This document shows, in pieces, positions 35,186-45,025 of a stretch of DNA of 64,000 bases. A model generated the notes under the pieces. It had not been told where the DNA came from. It worked only from the letters and a program-made list of their open reading frames with translations, and did no database searches. This DNA is from Paenibacillus koleovorans NBRC 103111 (GTDB taxonomy: Bacteria; Bacillota; Bacilli; Paenibacillales; NBRC-103111): the NCBI RefSeq assembly GCF_004000845.1, contig NZ_BIMA01000007.1, forward strand, positions 1 through 64,000, read 5' to 3'. The position numbers were made by a program, and so were the translations under genes. The first letter of the stretch is position 1. Each line of letters starts with the position of its first letter.

Positions 35186-35950
35186 GTGGCTTATGAGAAG
35201 TTTGCCTATGCATACGACCAACTGATGGAAGACATGCCGTATCCCCAGTGGCTTCGTTTCGCTAGCCAAATATGGGAGAAACACGGCAAACCGGCGACGG
35301 TCGTTGACCTTGCTTGCGGCACCGGCAACATCGCCATTCCGCTGGCCCAGACAGGACTCCGGGTAACGGGAATCGACCTGTCCGAGGACATGCTGGCGGT
35401 AGCCAGAGACAAGGAGGAGCAGATCAAGAAACGTTCCTCCTTCGCATCCGGCGGGTCCTTAAGCTGGATCCAGCAGGACATCCGGGAGTGGGAGCTGCCG
35501 CGCCCGGTCGACTCCGTGCTGTCGTTCTGCGACAGCTTGAATTATTTGACCGAGCCCGAGTATATCGTGGAGGCGTTCCGCAGTACGTATGCGGCTTTGG
35601 CCGAAGGAGGCTCGTTCCTGTTCGACATGCATACGGAGGCGCAGCTGAAAGCGTATGCACAAATGCAGCCGTTCGTTCTAAAAGAAGAAGCGATCTCTTA
35701 TATATGGACTTGTGACCTCGATGAGGACCGCTGCGAGCTGGAGCATGATTTGACGATATTCGTGCGAGACGAGGCGAATGGCGCCTATCGGCGGATTGAT
35801 GAGCTTCATGTTCAGCGCGCCTACAAGCTTGACTTTCTGGAGGCGGAGCTGTATCGATGCGGATTTCGCGAGGTGTACCGGTACGCCGACTTCAAGCTGC
35901 AGCCGTCCGACGATCGGACGGAGCGGGCTTTTTTCGTAGCGATCAAATAA
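35186..35950 (+). CDS. yqeM: Class I SAM-dependent methyltransferase (YqeM type)
   Basis: A 254-residue methyltransferase. SAM-binding motif I is VVDLACGTGNIAIPL and motif II TGIDLSEDML. The start MAYEKFAYAYDQLMEDMPY is typical of YqeM. GTG 35186 follows GAAGGTGAG. The target is unknown. Its place after rsfS, apart from cvfB, fits the conserved order. Confidence 0.92.
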   Translation: MAYEKFAYAYDQLMEDMPYPQWLRFASQIWEKHGKPATVVDLACGTGNIAIPLAQTGLRVTGIDLSEDMLAVARDKEEQIKKRSSFASGGSLSWIQQDIREWELPRPVDSVLSFCDSLNYLTEPEYIVEAFRSTYAALAEGGSFLFDMHTEAQLKAYAQMQPFVLKEEAISYIWTCDLDEDRCELEHDLTIFVRDEANGAYRRIDELHVQRAYKLDFLEAELYRCGFREVYRYADFKLQPSDDRTERAFFVAIK

Positions 35951-35968
35951 CCGGGCGAGGGGGATTTC

Positions 35969-36619
35969 ATGACGTTGGACCAAGAGCGGGTGCTGGCCGC
36001 AGCCGAAACGTTCGCCCGCGACGTGCACGGCGGCGACCGGACGGGTCACGACTGGCCGCATATTGAGCGTGTCGCGCGATTGGCGGCTTCGCTCGCCGAG
36101 GCGGAAGGGGCGGACCGCTTCATCTGCGCGTTGGCGGCGCTGCTGCACGATGTACCGGACGAGAAGCTGAACGCGTCTCGGGAAGCGGGGGAAGAGCGTT
36201 TGCGCAGCTGGCTGGACGGCCAGCCTGTAGATCAGGCGGTTCGCGAGCATGTGCTCGAGATCATCGGCACGATGTCGTTCAGCGGCGGGCACAATCCGCC
36301 GATGCGCACGCACGAGGGGCGGGTCGTGCAGGATGCCGACCGGCTCGATGCGCTTGGCGCGATCGGTATCGCGCGCACGTTCGTGTATGCCGGCTCCAAG
36401 GGGCATGCGATGCATGACCCGGCGCTGCCGCCGCGACAGGCGATGAGCCGGGAGGAGTACCGCAGTGGCAAGCAGACGGCCGTGAACCATTTCTACGAGA
36501 AGCTGCTGCTGCTGAAGGACCGGATGAACACGGCCGAAGGCCGCCGGATGGCAGAGGAGCGGCATCGGTACATGGAGCTGTTCCTCGACCGGTTCGTCCG
36601 GGAGTGGGACGGGGTTTAG
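35969..36619 (+). CDS. HD domain-containing phosphohydrolase (YedJ-like)
   Basis: A 216-residue HD hydrolase. Metal ligands lie in DWPHIERV, LLHDVPDEK (His-Asp) and VVQDADRLDALGAIGIAR. The overall pattern fits the YedJ/YpgQ family, whose Bacillus members act as nucleoside triphosphate pyrophosphohydrolases; the substrate here is not known. GAGGGGGA precedes the ATG. It sits 18 bases after yqeM and may share its transcript. Confidence 0.88.
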   Translation: MTLDQERVLAAAETFARDVHGGDRTGHDWPHIERVARLAASLAEAEGADRFICALAALLHDVPDEKLNASREAGEERLRSWLDGQPVDQAVREHVLEIIGTMSFSGGHNPPMRTHEGRVVQDADRLDALGAIGIARTFVYAGSKGHAMHDPALPPRQAMSREEYRSGKQTAVNHFYEKLLLLKDRMNTAEGRRMAEERHRYMELFLDRFVREWDGV

Positions 36620-36727
36620 GAAAGGACGGCGGGAGCGGCATCGCTCCAATCGATTACGCGCTGCACAGCCGCTCGATCAGATGGCGGCTCATGAAAAGGT
36701 TTGGAGGAAATAAGGTGATCCCGTAAG

Positions 36728-37330
36728 CTAATCTGTTTTCTTCGACCGAATCTGCACCAAGCCATGCTTAAGCGAATGCGAATGATGATGCTCGTGCGAA
36801 CCATGCCCATGCTCATGCGAACCATGCTCTTGCGGATGCTCATGTGAATCGTGCCCATGATGCCCATGATGCCCATGCTCGTGCCCGCTTTCATGCTCCT
36901 CGACAAACGTAACCGACAGCTCGGCATAATGGACGCCCTTCTGCACCTGAATGCTCTGATGCAGCTGCCGCAGCTGGCTGAGCTTGCCCCGCACGGCGAT
37001 GACCTCAAGGCATTGGTCGTGATTCAAATGCACGTGCATGTTGGAGATGATCGCGTGATGGTACGCGTGCTGGAGCTCCATGAGCTGCAGCGGCAAATCC
37101 CGTATATGATGGTCGAACACCATCACGATCGTACCGGCCACCAGCTTCTCCGCCTGCATCTCCGAAGGCTGCAGCAGCGTCTTGCGAACCAGATCGCGGA
37201 TCGCCTCCGACCGATTGGTATAACCTTGTTGTGATATATACTGATCGAACTGCTCGATCAAGGGAGCCGGGAACGAAACGCCGAAGCGGATCAGCTCCTC
37301 TTTTTCCTTCTCTCGCTCTTTGTCGCCCAT
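36728..37330 (-). CDS. nikR: Nickel-responsive regulator NikR with a histidine-rich C-terminal tail
   Basis: A 200-residue ribbon-helix-helix repressor. Residues about 10-55 form the DNA-binding domain (RFGVSFPAPLIEQFDQYI, GYTNRSEAIRDLVRK). The ACT-like metal domain has the NikR nickel ligands in the HHAIISNMHVHLNHDQCLEV region. Typical NikR has 130-150 residues; here an extra tail of about 50 residues carries about 20 histidines in (HEHGHH)-like repeats. The tail could store or sense nickel or cobalt. No nickel transporter or urease gene is nearby. It is divergent from leuS across the T-box region. Confidence 0.93.
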   Translation of the reverse strand: MGDKEREKEKEELIRFGVSFPAPLIEQFDQYISQQGYTNRSEAIRDLVRKTLLQPSEMQAEKLVAGTIVMVFDHHIRDLPLQLMELQHAYHHAIISNMHVHLNHDQCLEVIAVRGKLSQLRQLHQSIQVQKGVHYAELSVTFVEEHESGHEHGHHGHHGHDSHEHPQEHGSHEHGHGSHEHHHSHSLKHGLVQIRSKKTD

Positions 37331-37419
37331 TCTGGATCCCGTCCGTTTCCTAATTTAATAGCTGCTTATGCCAAAAGTGTAGCACACTCCCTACTCGGGG
37401 GAAAGGCAGCCTATCGCCC

Positions 37420-37448
37420 TTGACAATGTTTGCCTGCCCCTGTATAAT
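37420..37448 (+). promoter_or_regulatory. Consensus sigma-A promoter of leuS
   Basis: TTGACA (37420-37425), 17-bp spacer, TATAAT (37443-37448): a perfect consensus. It drives the T-box leader. Confidence 0.92.
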
Positions 37449-37454
37449 GACAAG

Positions 37455-37745
37455 AAGATTTTCCTAGAATGGAATAGTAGGCTGTGACAAGGAATAGTAC
37501 TTCATCCCCATCCCCCAGAGAGTCGGCGGCAGGTGCAAGCCGGCGGATGGACGAACGAACTCGCCTTGGAGCCGATCGGCAACATCCCGCTCGCATTCCG
37601 AGCCGGACGAACCGAATCCGTATCCCCGCGTTAAGGGGCTTGAGTGGGCCTGAGAGCGAAGTACGCTTATGGCCAACTAGGGTGGTACCACGGGAATTTG
37701 AACCTCTCGTCCCTAGCGATATGCTAGCGGCGCGAGGTTTTTTTG
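37455..37745 (+). promoter_or_regulatory. T-box riboswitch leader of leuS
   Basis: Stem I contains the AGAGAG bulge (near 37517) and the specifier CUC (37560-37562, Leu) after GAA. The T-box AGGGTGGTACCACGGG lies at 37679-37694; its variable U matches discriminator A73 of tRNA-Leu. A terminator stem, AACCTC...GAGGTT with a T-run, ends at about 37745. Uncharged tRNA-Leu would permit leuS transcription. Confidence 0.95.
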
Positions 37746-37778
37746 CATTCTATGGAGCGTAGAAGGAGTCGAGAAGGC

Positions 37779-40241
37779 ATGACACAAGCGGACAACAAGC
37801 AAGCGCAAGAAAGAGAGCAGGGCTACAACCCGCAGAAGATCGAGCCGAAATGGCAGCAATACTGGGACGCCCACAAGACGTTCAAGGTCGAGGAGAATTC
37901 CTCCAAGCCGAAGTTTTACGCGCTCGACATGTTCCCGTATCCATCGGGCGCCGGCCTTCACGTCGGTCACCCGGAAGGCTACACGGCGACGGACATCGTC
38001 TCCCGCTTCAAGCGGATGCGCGGTTTCAACGTCTTGCACCCGATGGGCTGGGACGCCTTCGGCTTGCCGGCGGAGCAGCACGCCCTCGATACGGGCAAAC
38101 ACCCGCGCGACATTACGTTCAAGAACATCGACAACTTCCGGAGACAGATCAAGTCGCTCGGCTTCTCGTACGACTGGGACCGCGAGATCAGCACGACCGA
38201 TCCGGACTACTACAAGTGGACGCAATGGATTTTCATCCAGCTGTATAACCGCGGCTTGGCCTATGTGGCCGAAGTGCCGGTGAACTGGTGCCCGGCGCTG
38301 GGAACGGTACTCGCCAACGAAGAAGTGATCGACGGACTCAGCGAGCGCGGCAGCCATCCGGTCATCCGCAAGCCGATGCGCCAGTGGGTGCTCAAGATCA
38401 CCGAGTACGCCGAGCGGCTGCTTGAGGATCTGGAGGAGCTGGACTGGTCGGAGAGCATCAAGGACATGCAGCGCAACTGGATCGGCAAGTCGAAGGGGGC
38501 GGAAGTGAACTTCGCCATCGACGGGTTCGCCGGCCGTCAGTTGACCGTCTTCACGACACGGCCCGACACGCTGTTCGGCGCCACGTATTGCGTACTCGCG
38601 CCGGAGCATGAGCTGGTGGCGGAGATCTCCACGCCGGAGCAGGCGGCAGCCGTGAAGGAGTACCAAGAGAAGGCGGCGCGCAAGAGCGATCTGGAGCGCA
38701 CCGATCTCGCGAAGGACAAATCCGGCGTGTTCACCGGCGCATATGCGGTCAATCCGGTCAATGGCGCGAAGGTGCCGATCTGGATCGCCGATTACGTGCT
38801 CGCGGGCTACGGGACAGGCGCTATCATGGCGGTGCCGGGCCACGACCAGCGCGACTGGGAGTTCGCCAAGCAATTCGACTTGTCGATCATCGAAGTCGTC
38901 AGCGGCGGCGATGTGGCGAAGGAAGCATTCGCGGGCGACGGCGTCCACGTCAATTCCGGCTTGCTGGACGGTTTGACCAATGAAGCCGCGATCGCCACGA
39001 TGACCGAGTGGCTCGAGTCGAACGGCAAGGGACAGGGCAAGGTAACCTATCGCTTAAGAGACTGGCTGTTCAGCCGCCAGCGCTACTGGGGCGAGCCGAT
39101 TCCAATTCTCCATCTGGAGGATGGCACGATGAAGCCGGTACCGGACGATCAGTTGCCGCTGTTGCTGCCGGAGGTCGACGAGATCCGTCCGTCGGGCACC
39201 GGCGAATCGCCGCTCGCGAACGTGACCGAGTGGGTGAATACGGTCGATCCCGAGACTGGCAGGCCGGCGCGCCGCGAGACGAACACGATGCCGCAATGGG
39301 CGGGCAGCTGCTGGTATTACTTGCGGTTCATCGACCCGCACAACGACGAGGCGCTTTGCTCGCCGGAGCTGCAGAAGGAATGGCTGCCGGTCGACTTGTA
39401 CATCGGCGGCGCCGAGCACGCCGTGCTCCACTTGCTGTATGCCCGCTTCTGGCACAAGGTGCTTTACGACATCGGCGTCGTGAACACGAAGGAGCCGTTC
39501 TACAAGCTCGTCAACCAAGGCATGATCTTGGGCGAGAACATGGAGAAGATGAGCAAATCCCGCGGCAACGTCGTCAACCCGGACGATATCGTGAACGAGT
39601 TCGGCGCCGACACTTTACGCGTGTACGAGATGTTCATGGGACCGCTCGAAGCGACGAAGCCTTGGAATACGAACGGGGTGGAAGGCTCGTTCCGGTTCTT
39701 GAGCCGTGTATGGCGGATGATCGTAACCGACGACGGCGCGCTCAATCCCAAGATTGCAGACTCCTCGGAGACGTCCAAAGAGTTCAGCCGCACATGGCAC
39801 AAATCGATCAAGAAGATCACCGAGGACTTGGAGGCGTTGCGCTTCAATACGGCGATCAGCCAATTGATGATCTTCGTGAACGAGGCGTACAAAACCGAAC
39901 GCCTGCCGCTCGCAGCGATGAAGCAGTTCGCTCAGATGCTGTCGCCGATCGCGCCGCACTTGGCCGAAGAGCTCTGGGAGCGTCTCGGGGGCGTCGGCTC
40001 GATCAGCTACGTGCCTTGGCCGATTCATGACGAAGCGCTCACCGTGGATAGCGAGATCGAGATCGTCGTGCAAGTGAACGGCAAAATCGTAGACCGGATC
40101 CTCATCGCGAACGATACGGACGAAGCCGCGATGCAGCAAATCGCGCTCGGCCAAGAGAAAGTTCAAGAGGCGATTGCGGGCAAATCGATCCGCAAGACCA
40201 TTGCCGTCAAGGGCAAAATCGTGAATTTGGTCGTAGGTTAA
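37779..40241 (+). CDS. leuS: Leucyl-tRNA synthetase
   Basis: Charges tRNA-Leu. The 820-residue class I synthetase has the HIGH-like motif [14 protein letters not shown] near residue 57, an inserted editing domain ([12 protein letters not shown]; the [15 protein letters not shown] segment), and [10 protein letters not shown] near residue 585. The C-terminal anticodon and VQVNGK domains are intact. ATG 37779 is the second in-frame ATG and gives the usual N-terminus. Expression is under the T-box leader. It is followed by a terminator shared with comER. Confidence 0.98.
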   Translation: MTQADNKQAQEREQGYNPQKIEPKWQQYWDAHKTFKVEENSSKPKFYALDMFPYPSGAGLHVGHPEGYTATDIVSRFKRMRGFNVLHPMGWDAFGLPAEQHALDTGKHPRDITFKNIDNFRRQIKSLGFSYDWDREISTTDPDYYKWTQWIFIQLYNRGLAYVAEVPVNWCPALGTVLANEEVIDGLSERGSHPVIRKPMRQWVLKITEYAERLLEDLEELDWSESIKDMQRNWIGKSKGAEVNFAIDGFAGRQLTVFTTRPDTLFGATYCVLAPEHELVAEISTPEQAAAVKEYQEKAARKSDLERTDLAKDKSGVFTGAYAVNPVNGAKVPIWIADYVLAGYGTGAIMAVPGHDQRDWEFAKQFDLSIIEVVSGGDVAKEAFAGDGVHVNSGLLDGLTNEAAIATMTEWLESNGKGQGKVTYRLRDWLFSRQRYWGEPIPILHLEDGTMKPVPDDQLPLLLPEVDEIRPSGTGESPLANVTEWVNTVDPETGRPARRETNTMPQWAGSCWYYLRFIDPHNDEALCSPELQKEWLPVDLYIGGAEHAVLHLLYARFWHKVLYDIGVVNTKEPFYKLVNQGMILGENMEKMSKSRGNVVNPDDIVNEFGADTLRVYEMFMGPLEATKPWNTNGVEGSFRFLSRVWRMIVTDDGALNPKIADSSETSKEFSRTWHKSIKKITEDLEALRFNTAISQLMIFVNEAYKTERLPLAAMKQFAQMLSPIAPHLAEELWERLGGVGSISYVPWPIHDEALTVDSEIEIVVQVNGKIVDRILIANDTDEAAMQQIALGQEKVQEAIAGKSIRKTIAVKGKIVNLVVG

Positions 40242-40263
40242 TCCCTCCGTACCAGTCCACACA

Positions 40264-40327
40264 AAAAAGCTTACTTGTTCCGCGTCAGAGAGATCATCCT
40301 GCCGCGAAGCAAGTAAGCTTTCCTTTT
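40264..40327. terminator. Bidirectional terminator between leuS and comER
   Basis: AAAGCTTACTTG (40266-40277) pairs perfectly with CAAGTAAGCTTT (40310-40321), with A and T runs at the ends and an inner GC stem. Confidence 0.85.
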
Positions 40328-40348
40328 CCCGGCGTTGCTCAGCCGATG

Positions 40349-41182
40349 TTATTCCATAATTTTGCCGTAAAACAAATTTTCCACTTTCTCGACATCCTCG
40401 TGGTACTTGGCATGGGTGATGCCGATCAACCGATTGAACATCCCGTCGAGCTCGGTGGCCATGAGCTGCAGACCCGCCGCGGTAATGCCGCCAGGTACCG
40501 ATACGCGTTCGCGCAGCGTCTCCGGGGTGAAGCCGCCTTCGGTCAGAAGCTTGCCCGTTCCGAGCAGCATTTCGCTTGTTAACCGAGTCGCTTCCTCGCG
40601 CGGGATGCCGGTTTCTTCGACCGCCGCGTCGATCAGCCTCTGCAGGAAAAACGCTACGAAAGCCGGACCGCAGCTCGACAAATCGGAGCATATGCGCGTA
40701 TGGTCCTCGGAAACTTCAACCGGCGTACTAATTGTGGAGAACAGCCTCATCAGCCGTTCCTTGTCGTCGCAATCCACAGATTTCCCGTATATGCACAGCA
40801 GTGCGCCGCTCAGGACATAATTGGTAATGCTCGGGATGATTTTTACGATTTTGCAATTGAGCAAGTGTTCCAGATGTTTGATCATGACGGGACTGGTAAT
40901 GGAGACGATGATTTGCGCGGGGTGGACGACGTTTTTGATTTCATCGAGCACTTTTTTATATTCCGCCGGTTTGACGCACAAAAAAATAAGCTCGCACTTA
41001 TCGGCGACTTCCAAGTTGGTACGTACCGCTCTTAGTCCGGGATGCCGATCGGCGATCGCCTCCGCTTTGCCGAACGTCCGATTGCTCGCGACGATGTCCG
41101 AAGGCTGGAGTGCGCCTGCATGTATCCATGATTCGATGAGAATGCTCCCCATGCTGCCTGTCCCGATAAACCCTACCTTCAT
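40349..41182 (-). CDS. comER: Late competence protein ComER (pyrroline-5-carboxylate reductase family)
   Basis: A 277-residue NAD(P)-binding protein. The Rossmann motif is GFIGTGSMGSILIESW, and the C-terminal dimerisation helix contains SVPGGITAAGLQLM, both as in ProI/ProC. ComER is divergently encoded from comEA in Bacillus, as here, and is linked to sporulation or biofilm initiation rather than proline synthesis. AGGAGGG is spaced six bases from ATG 41182. Confidence 0.92.
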   Translation of the reverse strand: MKVGFIGTGSMGSILIESWIHAGALQPSDIVASNRTFGKAEAIADRHPGLRAVRTNLEVADKCELIFLCVKPAEYKKVLDEIKNVVHPAQIIVSITSPVMIKHLEHLLNCKIVKIIPSITNYVLSGALLCIYGKSVDCDDKERLMRLFSTISTPVEVSEDHTRICSDLSSCGPAFVAFFLQRLIDAAVEETGIPREEATRLTSEMLLGTGKLLTEGGFTPETLRERVSVPGGITAAGLQLMATELDGMFNRLIGITHAKYHEDVEKVENLFYGKIME

Positions 41183-41317
41183 CACGAATCCCTCCTGCAC
41201 GTTCCGCTCCGTGGCTCTAGCCTTTCCGGCGGCCAAACCTTTCTCCTATTTATATGCGAATGTACGTGCAAGAATGCAAAATTTGTGGAAAATAGCAAAA
41301 ACGCGGAGGAGAGCTAC

Positions 41318-41752
41318 ATGAAACGGGTTTGGAAATCAAGATCGGGGATCGTTTTCGTATGGTTGGCGGCGGGTGCAGCGATCGTTCTTTACTTGGCGCA
41401 GCCTTGGCGGGATCCGGTGCAATCGAATGGACTCGTTGTACGCAATGAGGCAATGGCGGCTTTGTTCCAGGATGGCGATGAAGCTCCGACTTCCCCTCGT
41501 GCTGCTGCTTCGACTCCTCGAGCAAGCGCATCCCCAGTTCCCGCGCAGCCAGCACGCAAAATCAATCTCAATCGGGCGACTGTCTCCCAGTTGGACCGGC
41601 TGCCCGGGATCGGCCCGGCGAAAGCGGAAGCGATCGTAGCTTATCGCACCCAGATCGGTTCGTACCAACGGGTGGAGCAGCTGCTCGAGGTGAAGGGGAT
41701 CGGGCCGAAGCTGTACGCCGCTCTTTTGCCCGTGGTGACGCTGGAGGAATGA
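41318..41752 (+). CDS. comEA: Competence DNA receptor ComEA, short form
   Basis: Membrane-anchored DNA-binding protein for transformation. The 144-residue form has an N-terminal membrane helix (GIVFVWLAAGAAIVLYLA, residues about 10-27), an Ala/Pro/Ser linker, and a C-terminal double helix-hairpin-helix (INLNRATVSQLDRLPGIGPA; LLEVKGIGPKLYAALLP). Bacillus ComEA is about 205 residues, with an extra SLBB-type domain between anchor and HhH; that domain is missing here. GGAGGAG precedes the ATG. comEB and comEC follow. Confidence 0.9.
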   Translation: MKRVWKSRSGIVFVWLAAGAAIVLYLAQPWRDPVQSNGLVVRNEAMAALFQDGDEAPTSPRAAASTPRASASPVPAQPARKINLNRATVSQLDRLPGIGPAKAEAIVAYRTQIGSYQRVEQLLEVKGIGPKLYAALLPVVTLEE

Positions 41753-41827
41753 AGCTTTTCTTTTGAAAATGAATATGAGAAAATAATAGAGTTCTATGAA
41801 GCCGTTGAAAGAGGGAGGCTGGACGAT

Positions 41828-42373
41828 ATGCCGGAAAACAACCACGTATCGCCTTCCGAGCATCCGCCCCGTAAAAGCTGGGATACTTATTTTATGGATA
41901 TCGCCTATATGGTCTCCACCCGCTCGCAATGTTTGCGAAGGCATGTAGGGGCCGTGCTTGTGCAAGGCAAGAAGCTGCTAGGGACCGCCTATAACGGAGC
42001 GCCTATGGGGATGCCTGACTGCTCCGAAGCCGGCTGCATGCTCGTTGAGGAGTTTGAAGTGAAGCTGGCGGACGGCGAAGAGGTTGTCGTCAAGAAGCAG
42101 CGTTGCATCCGTACGATTCATGCCGAGCAAAATTTGCTGCTGTTCACCGATCGCGACGACCGCGAAGGCTCCACAGTGTACGTCACCGACCAACCTTGCT
42201 GGACATGTGCGAATATGCTCGCGAACAGCGGCGTTGTCGAGATCGTCTATCATCGCCCATATCCGAAGGATCAGGAGAAAGTATCGACGATGATGGCGAC
42301 CAAGGGCATCATTTTTCGGACGTTGTCCGACTATGAGCCGCCAGCAGGCAGTTTGACCAAAGTGACGAACTAG
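41828..42373 (+). CDS. comEB: Deoxycytidylate deaminase / ComEB
   Basis: Zinc-dependent dCMP deaminase that supplies dUMP. The 181-residue protein has the zinc motif HAEQN (His and catalytic Glu) and PCWTC. Upstream RSQCLRRHVGAVLV and NGAPMGMPDCSEAGC fit the ComEB family. GAGGGAGG precedes the ATG. It is followed by a terminator, so full transcription into comEC may need readthrough or another promoter. Confidence 0.95.
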   Translation: MPENNHVSPSEHPPRKSWDTYFMDIAYMVSTRSQCLRRHVGAVLVQGKKLLGTAYNGAPMGMPDCSEAGCMLVEEFEVKLADGEEVVVKKQRCIRTIHAEQNLLLFTDRDDREGSTVYVTDQPCWTCANMLANSGVVEIVYHRPYPKDQEKVSTMMATKGIIFRTLSDYEPPAGSLTKVTN

Positions 42374-42409
42374 ATTGGATAGAAGATCAACATAAAGGAA
42401 TGTCAGGGG

Positions 42410-42453
42410 AAGAACCTCTTGCCGGTCGATGCAGGCAGCGGGGTTCTTTTTTG
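42410..42453 (+). terminator. Terminator between comEB and comEC
   Basis: AAGAACCTCTTGCC (42410-42423) pairs with GGCAGCGGGGTTCTT (42434-42448), followed by a T-run. It lies within 25 bases of the comEC start region. Confidence 0.75.
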
Positions 42454-42476
42454 TTGTCATAGAGGAGGAGAAGGAG

Positions 42477-45008
42477 ATGGGGACAATGGAGAGGGTTACA
42501 AATAGGCCGATCGTGTTGGTAGCTGTATGCTGGATTGTCGGGTATGCGGCAGCCTTTGCCTGGGCATTCCCCTTGCTTGGCTGGAGGACGGCGATTCTCG
42601 CGGGGCTGGGCTGCGCGCTGGCCGGACTGGCCAAGCTGCCGGGCAGGCATTGGCTAATGCCGCTTCTGTTAGCAGTCGCCGCTGCCTCCTACTACGAGGC
42701 CTGCGACCGGAGCAACGCAACGGCGCTGCCGGACTTGTCAAACGGGACGGAGGCTAAGGTCAGAGGATGGATCGATTCTGCCGTCGAGGTGGATGGCGAT
42801 AAAGTTTCTTTCGTGCTGCTGGCCGACTCGGTCGCTGCGATGGAAGAGGGGCAGCAGCTTCAGCGCGGAGCTCGCGAGAAGCTGCAAGTCTCGATCCGGC
42901 TCGTGGAGCAGCAAGAGCAGGCGGTGGCGATGGGCTGGGGACGCGGGGACCGGGTGGAGCTGTCGGGAACACTCAAACGTCCGGAACCTGCTCGCAATTT
43001 TGGCGGGTTCGATTACCGCGCCTACTTGACGCTCCACCATATTCACTGGCTGCTGCAGGCGAAGGGACTTGCCGCTGTGCATACGGGTGTCAATGACGAG
43101 TCGCTACACAACGCGACATTTCTTTCGGAACCGATGATGCGGCTGTCAAGGTGGAACGACGAACTGAGGAGCCTTCTCGCAGCCAAATTCGACGAGCTGT
43201 TCGATGAGGAACAAGCCGGCTATATGAAAAGCCTTGTTCTCGGGGTGACGGAGTTTATGAACCCGGACCGGTTCCAGCAATTTTCCCGTTTGGGTCTTAC
43301 GCATGTGCTGGCCATCTCGGGTTTGCATGTGGCTATTTTCGTAGGCGGCTGCTTGGGGCTGATGCGGATTTGCGGCCTCACCAGGGAAAGGGCGCTGACC
43401 GCCGCCATGGTGCTCGTTCCCGTGTACACCGCCCTCGCAGGTGGTTCGCCTTCCGTCGTACGTGCGGGATTGATGGCGATGTTGGCGTTGTACGCAGCCA
43501 GGCGAGGCATTCTGAAGGATGGGCTGCATCTGTTATGCGCCGTTGCGCTGCTGATGCTGCTATGGGAGCCTTATTATTTGCTCGATGTCAGCTTCCAGCT
43601 TTCCTTTCTCGTCACGGCCGGGCTGATCTTGGGGGTGCCGCGCTTTTCCAGACTGCTGCCGATCCGCTCCCCTGCATTGAATTCCGCAGTTTCCGTTACG
43701 ACGGTAGCCCAGCTTGTCTCGTTTCCGGTTTCGATTTATTACTTCAACACCTTATCGCTGCTGTCTTGGGCGGCCAATTTCTTGCTCGTGCCGTTTATCA
43801 GCTTTGTGACGCTGCCGCTAGGGTCGATCGCGTTGCCCTTTGCATTGGTTTGGCAGCCAGCCGGTGAGTGGATTGCCTGGCTAGCGGACGGCTCGAATCG
43901 GCTGACGTTCTGGTTAGTCGACAAGGGGGCTTCCTCTTTGACTGCGCAAACGATTTGGCCGACGCCGTCGTTGTGGTGGGTTGCCGTTTACTTCCTGGGA
44001 CTTGCAGCGCTTTATGCGACTTGGATGTGGCATCTCCAATCGGCTCGGAGCCGGCTGTGGCCGGTTACGGCAGCAGGCTTGGCGATGGCTGTGCTGCTGA
44101 CGGCCGCCTATTCGCCGGTGAAAAGCAGCTATAGCCCATCCGGCTCGGTCAGCTTCCTGGATGTCGGGCAAGGGGATGCCATCCTAATCCGCACGCCACA
44201 AGGAAGAACGGTATTAATCGACGGCGGGGGTACGATATCGTTCCGCAAGCCCGGAGAGGAATGGAAGGAGCGGCGGGATCCGTTTGAGCTCGGAAAAGAC
44301 TTGCTCGTCCCGTTGCTGAAAAAACGCGGCATACATGCAATCGACTTCCTTGTCGTCAGCCATCAGGATGCCGATCATATCGGCGGTCTTCAGGCGGTGC
44401 TGGAGACGATTCCGGTCCGTCGGCTGCTGTTCAACGATAGCTGGAAAGGAAATGCCAGCTCGAAGCAGCTGTTCGAGACGGCACTGAGACAGGGCACGGA
44501 GCTGCTCGGCGGCAAATGGGGTGATGAGGTGCAGGTGGACGCGCGGACAAAGCTGACGGTGCTGCATCCGCTGAACCAGCAACCTGAAGCTGGGAGCGAA
44601 CTCCCGGTCGAGGAGGATCAGAATGGGGCTTCGCTTGTACTCTTGATGCGGATGTACGACTCCCGATTCCTGTTCACCGGTGACATGGGAGAAGATCAGG
44701 AGCATTCGATTCTGGAGGCGATTCAGCAGCAATCACCTGATCATGATGTTGAAGTTGACGTTCTGAAAATCGCCCACCATGGCTCCAAAACGTCTACATC
44801 CGAAGAGTGGCTTGCCTATTGGCATCCCGAGCGGACGGTCATCTCGGTAGGTGTGAACAATGTTTACGGTCATCCGAGTCCTCTTGTGCTGGACAGAATC
44901 AAGAAAGCGGGGCTCGACCCTTTGCGGACGGATCTGCATGGAGAAGTGGCGATGATTGTGACGAAAGGCGGGATCCGGGTATCGACCAAATTTCCATATC
45001 CGACTTGA
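42477..45008 (+). CDS. comEC: DNA internalisation competence protein ComEC/Rec2
   Basis: Polytopic channel that takes single-stranded DNA through the membrane. The 843-residue protein has an N-terminal DUF4131/OB-like part with two membrane helices (residues 10-80), the Competence domain with multiple spans (RLGLTHVLAISGLHVAIFVG near residue 280), and a C-terminal metallo-beta-lactamase-like domain (SFLDVGQGDAILIRTP, VSHQDADHIGG, KIAHHGSKTS). The start at 42477 has GGAGGAG upstream; 42486 is also possible. No frameshift is seen. Confidence 0.96.
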   Translation: MGTMERVTNRPIVLVAVCWIVGYAAAFAWAFPLLGWRTAILAGLGCALAGLAKLPGRHWLMPLLLAVAAASYYEACDRSNATALPDLSNGTEAKVRGWIDSAVEVDGDKVSFVLLADSVAAMEEGQQLQRGAREKLQVSIRLVEQQEQAVAMGWGRGDRVELSGTLKRPEPARNFGGFDYRAYLTLHHIHWLLQAKGLAAVHTGVNDESLHNATFLSEPMMRLSRWNDELRSLLAAKFDELFDEEQAGYMKSLVLGVTEFMNPDRFQQFSRLGLTHVLAISGLHVAIFVGGCLGLMRICGLTRERALTAAMVLVPVYTALAGGSPSVVRAGLMAMLALYAARRGILKDGLHLLCAVALLMLLWEPYYLLDVSFQLSFLVTAGLILGVPRFSRLLPIRSPALNSAVSVTTVAQLVSFPVSIYYFNTLSLLSWAANFLLVPFISFVTLPLGSIALPFALVWQPAGEWIAWLADGSNRLTFWLVDKGASSLTAQTIWPTPSLWWVAVYFLGLAALYATWMWHLQSARSRLWPVTAAGLAMAVLLTAAYSPVKSSYSPSGSVSFLDVGQGDAILIRTPQGRTVLIDGGGTISFRKPGEEWKERRDPFELGKDLLVPLLKKRGIHAIDFLVVSHQDADHIGGLQAVLETIPVRRLLFNDSWKGNASSKQLFETALRQGTELLGGKWGDEVQVDARTKLTVLHPLNQQPEAGSELPVEEDQNGASLVLLMRMYDSRFLFTGDMGEDQEHSILEAIQQQSPDHDVEVDVLKIAHHGSKTSTSEEWLAYWHPERTVISVGVNNVYGHPSPLVLDRIKKAGLDPLRTDLHGEVAMIVTKGGIRVSTKFPYPT

Positions 45009-45025
45009 TCCACCGTTTGCAAAGA

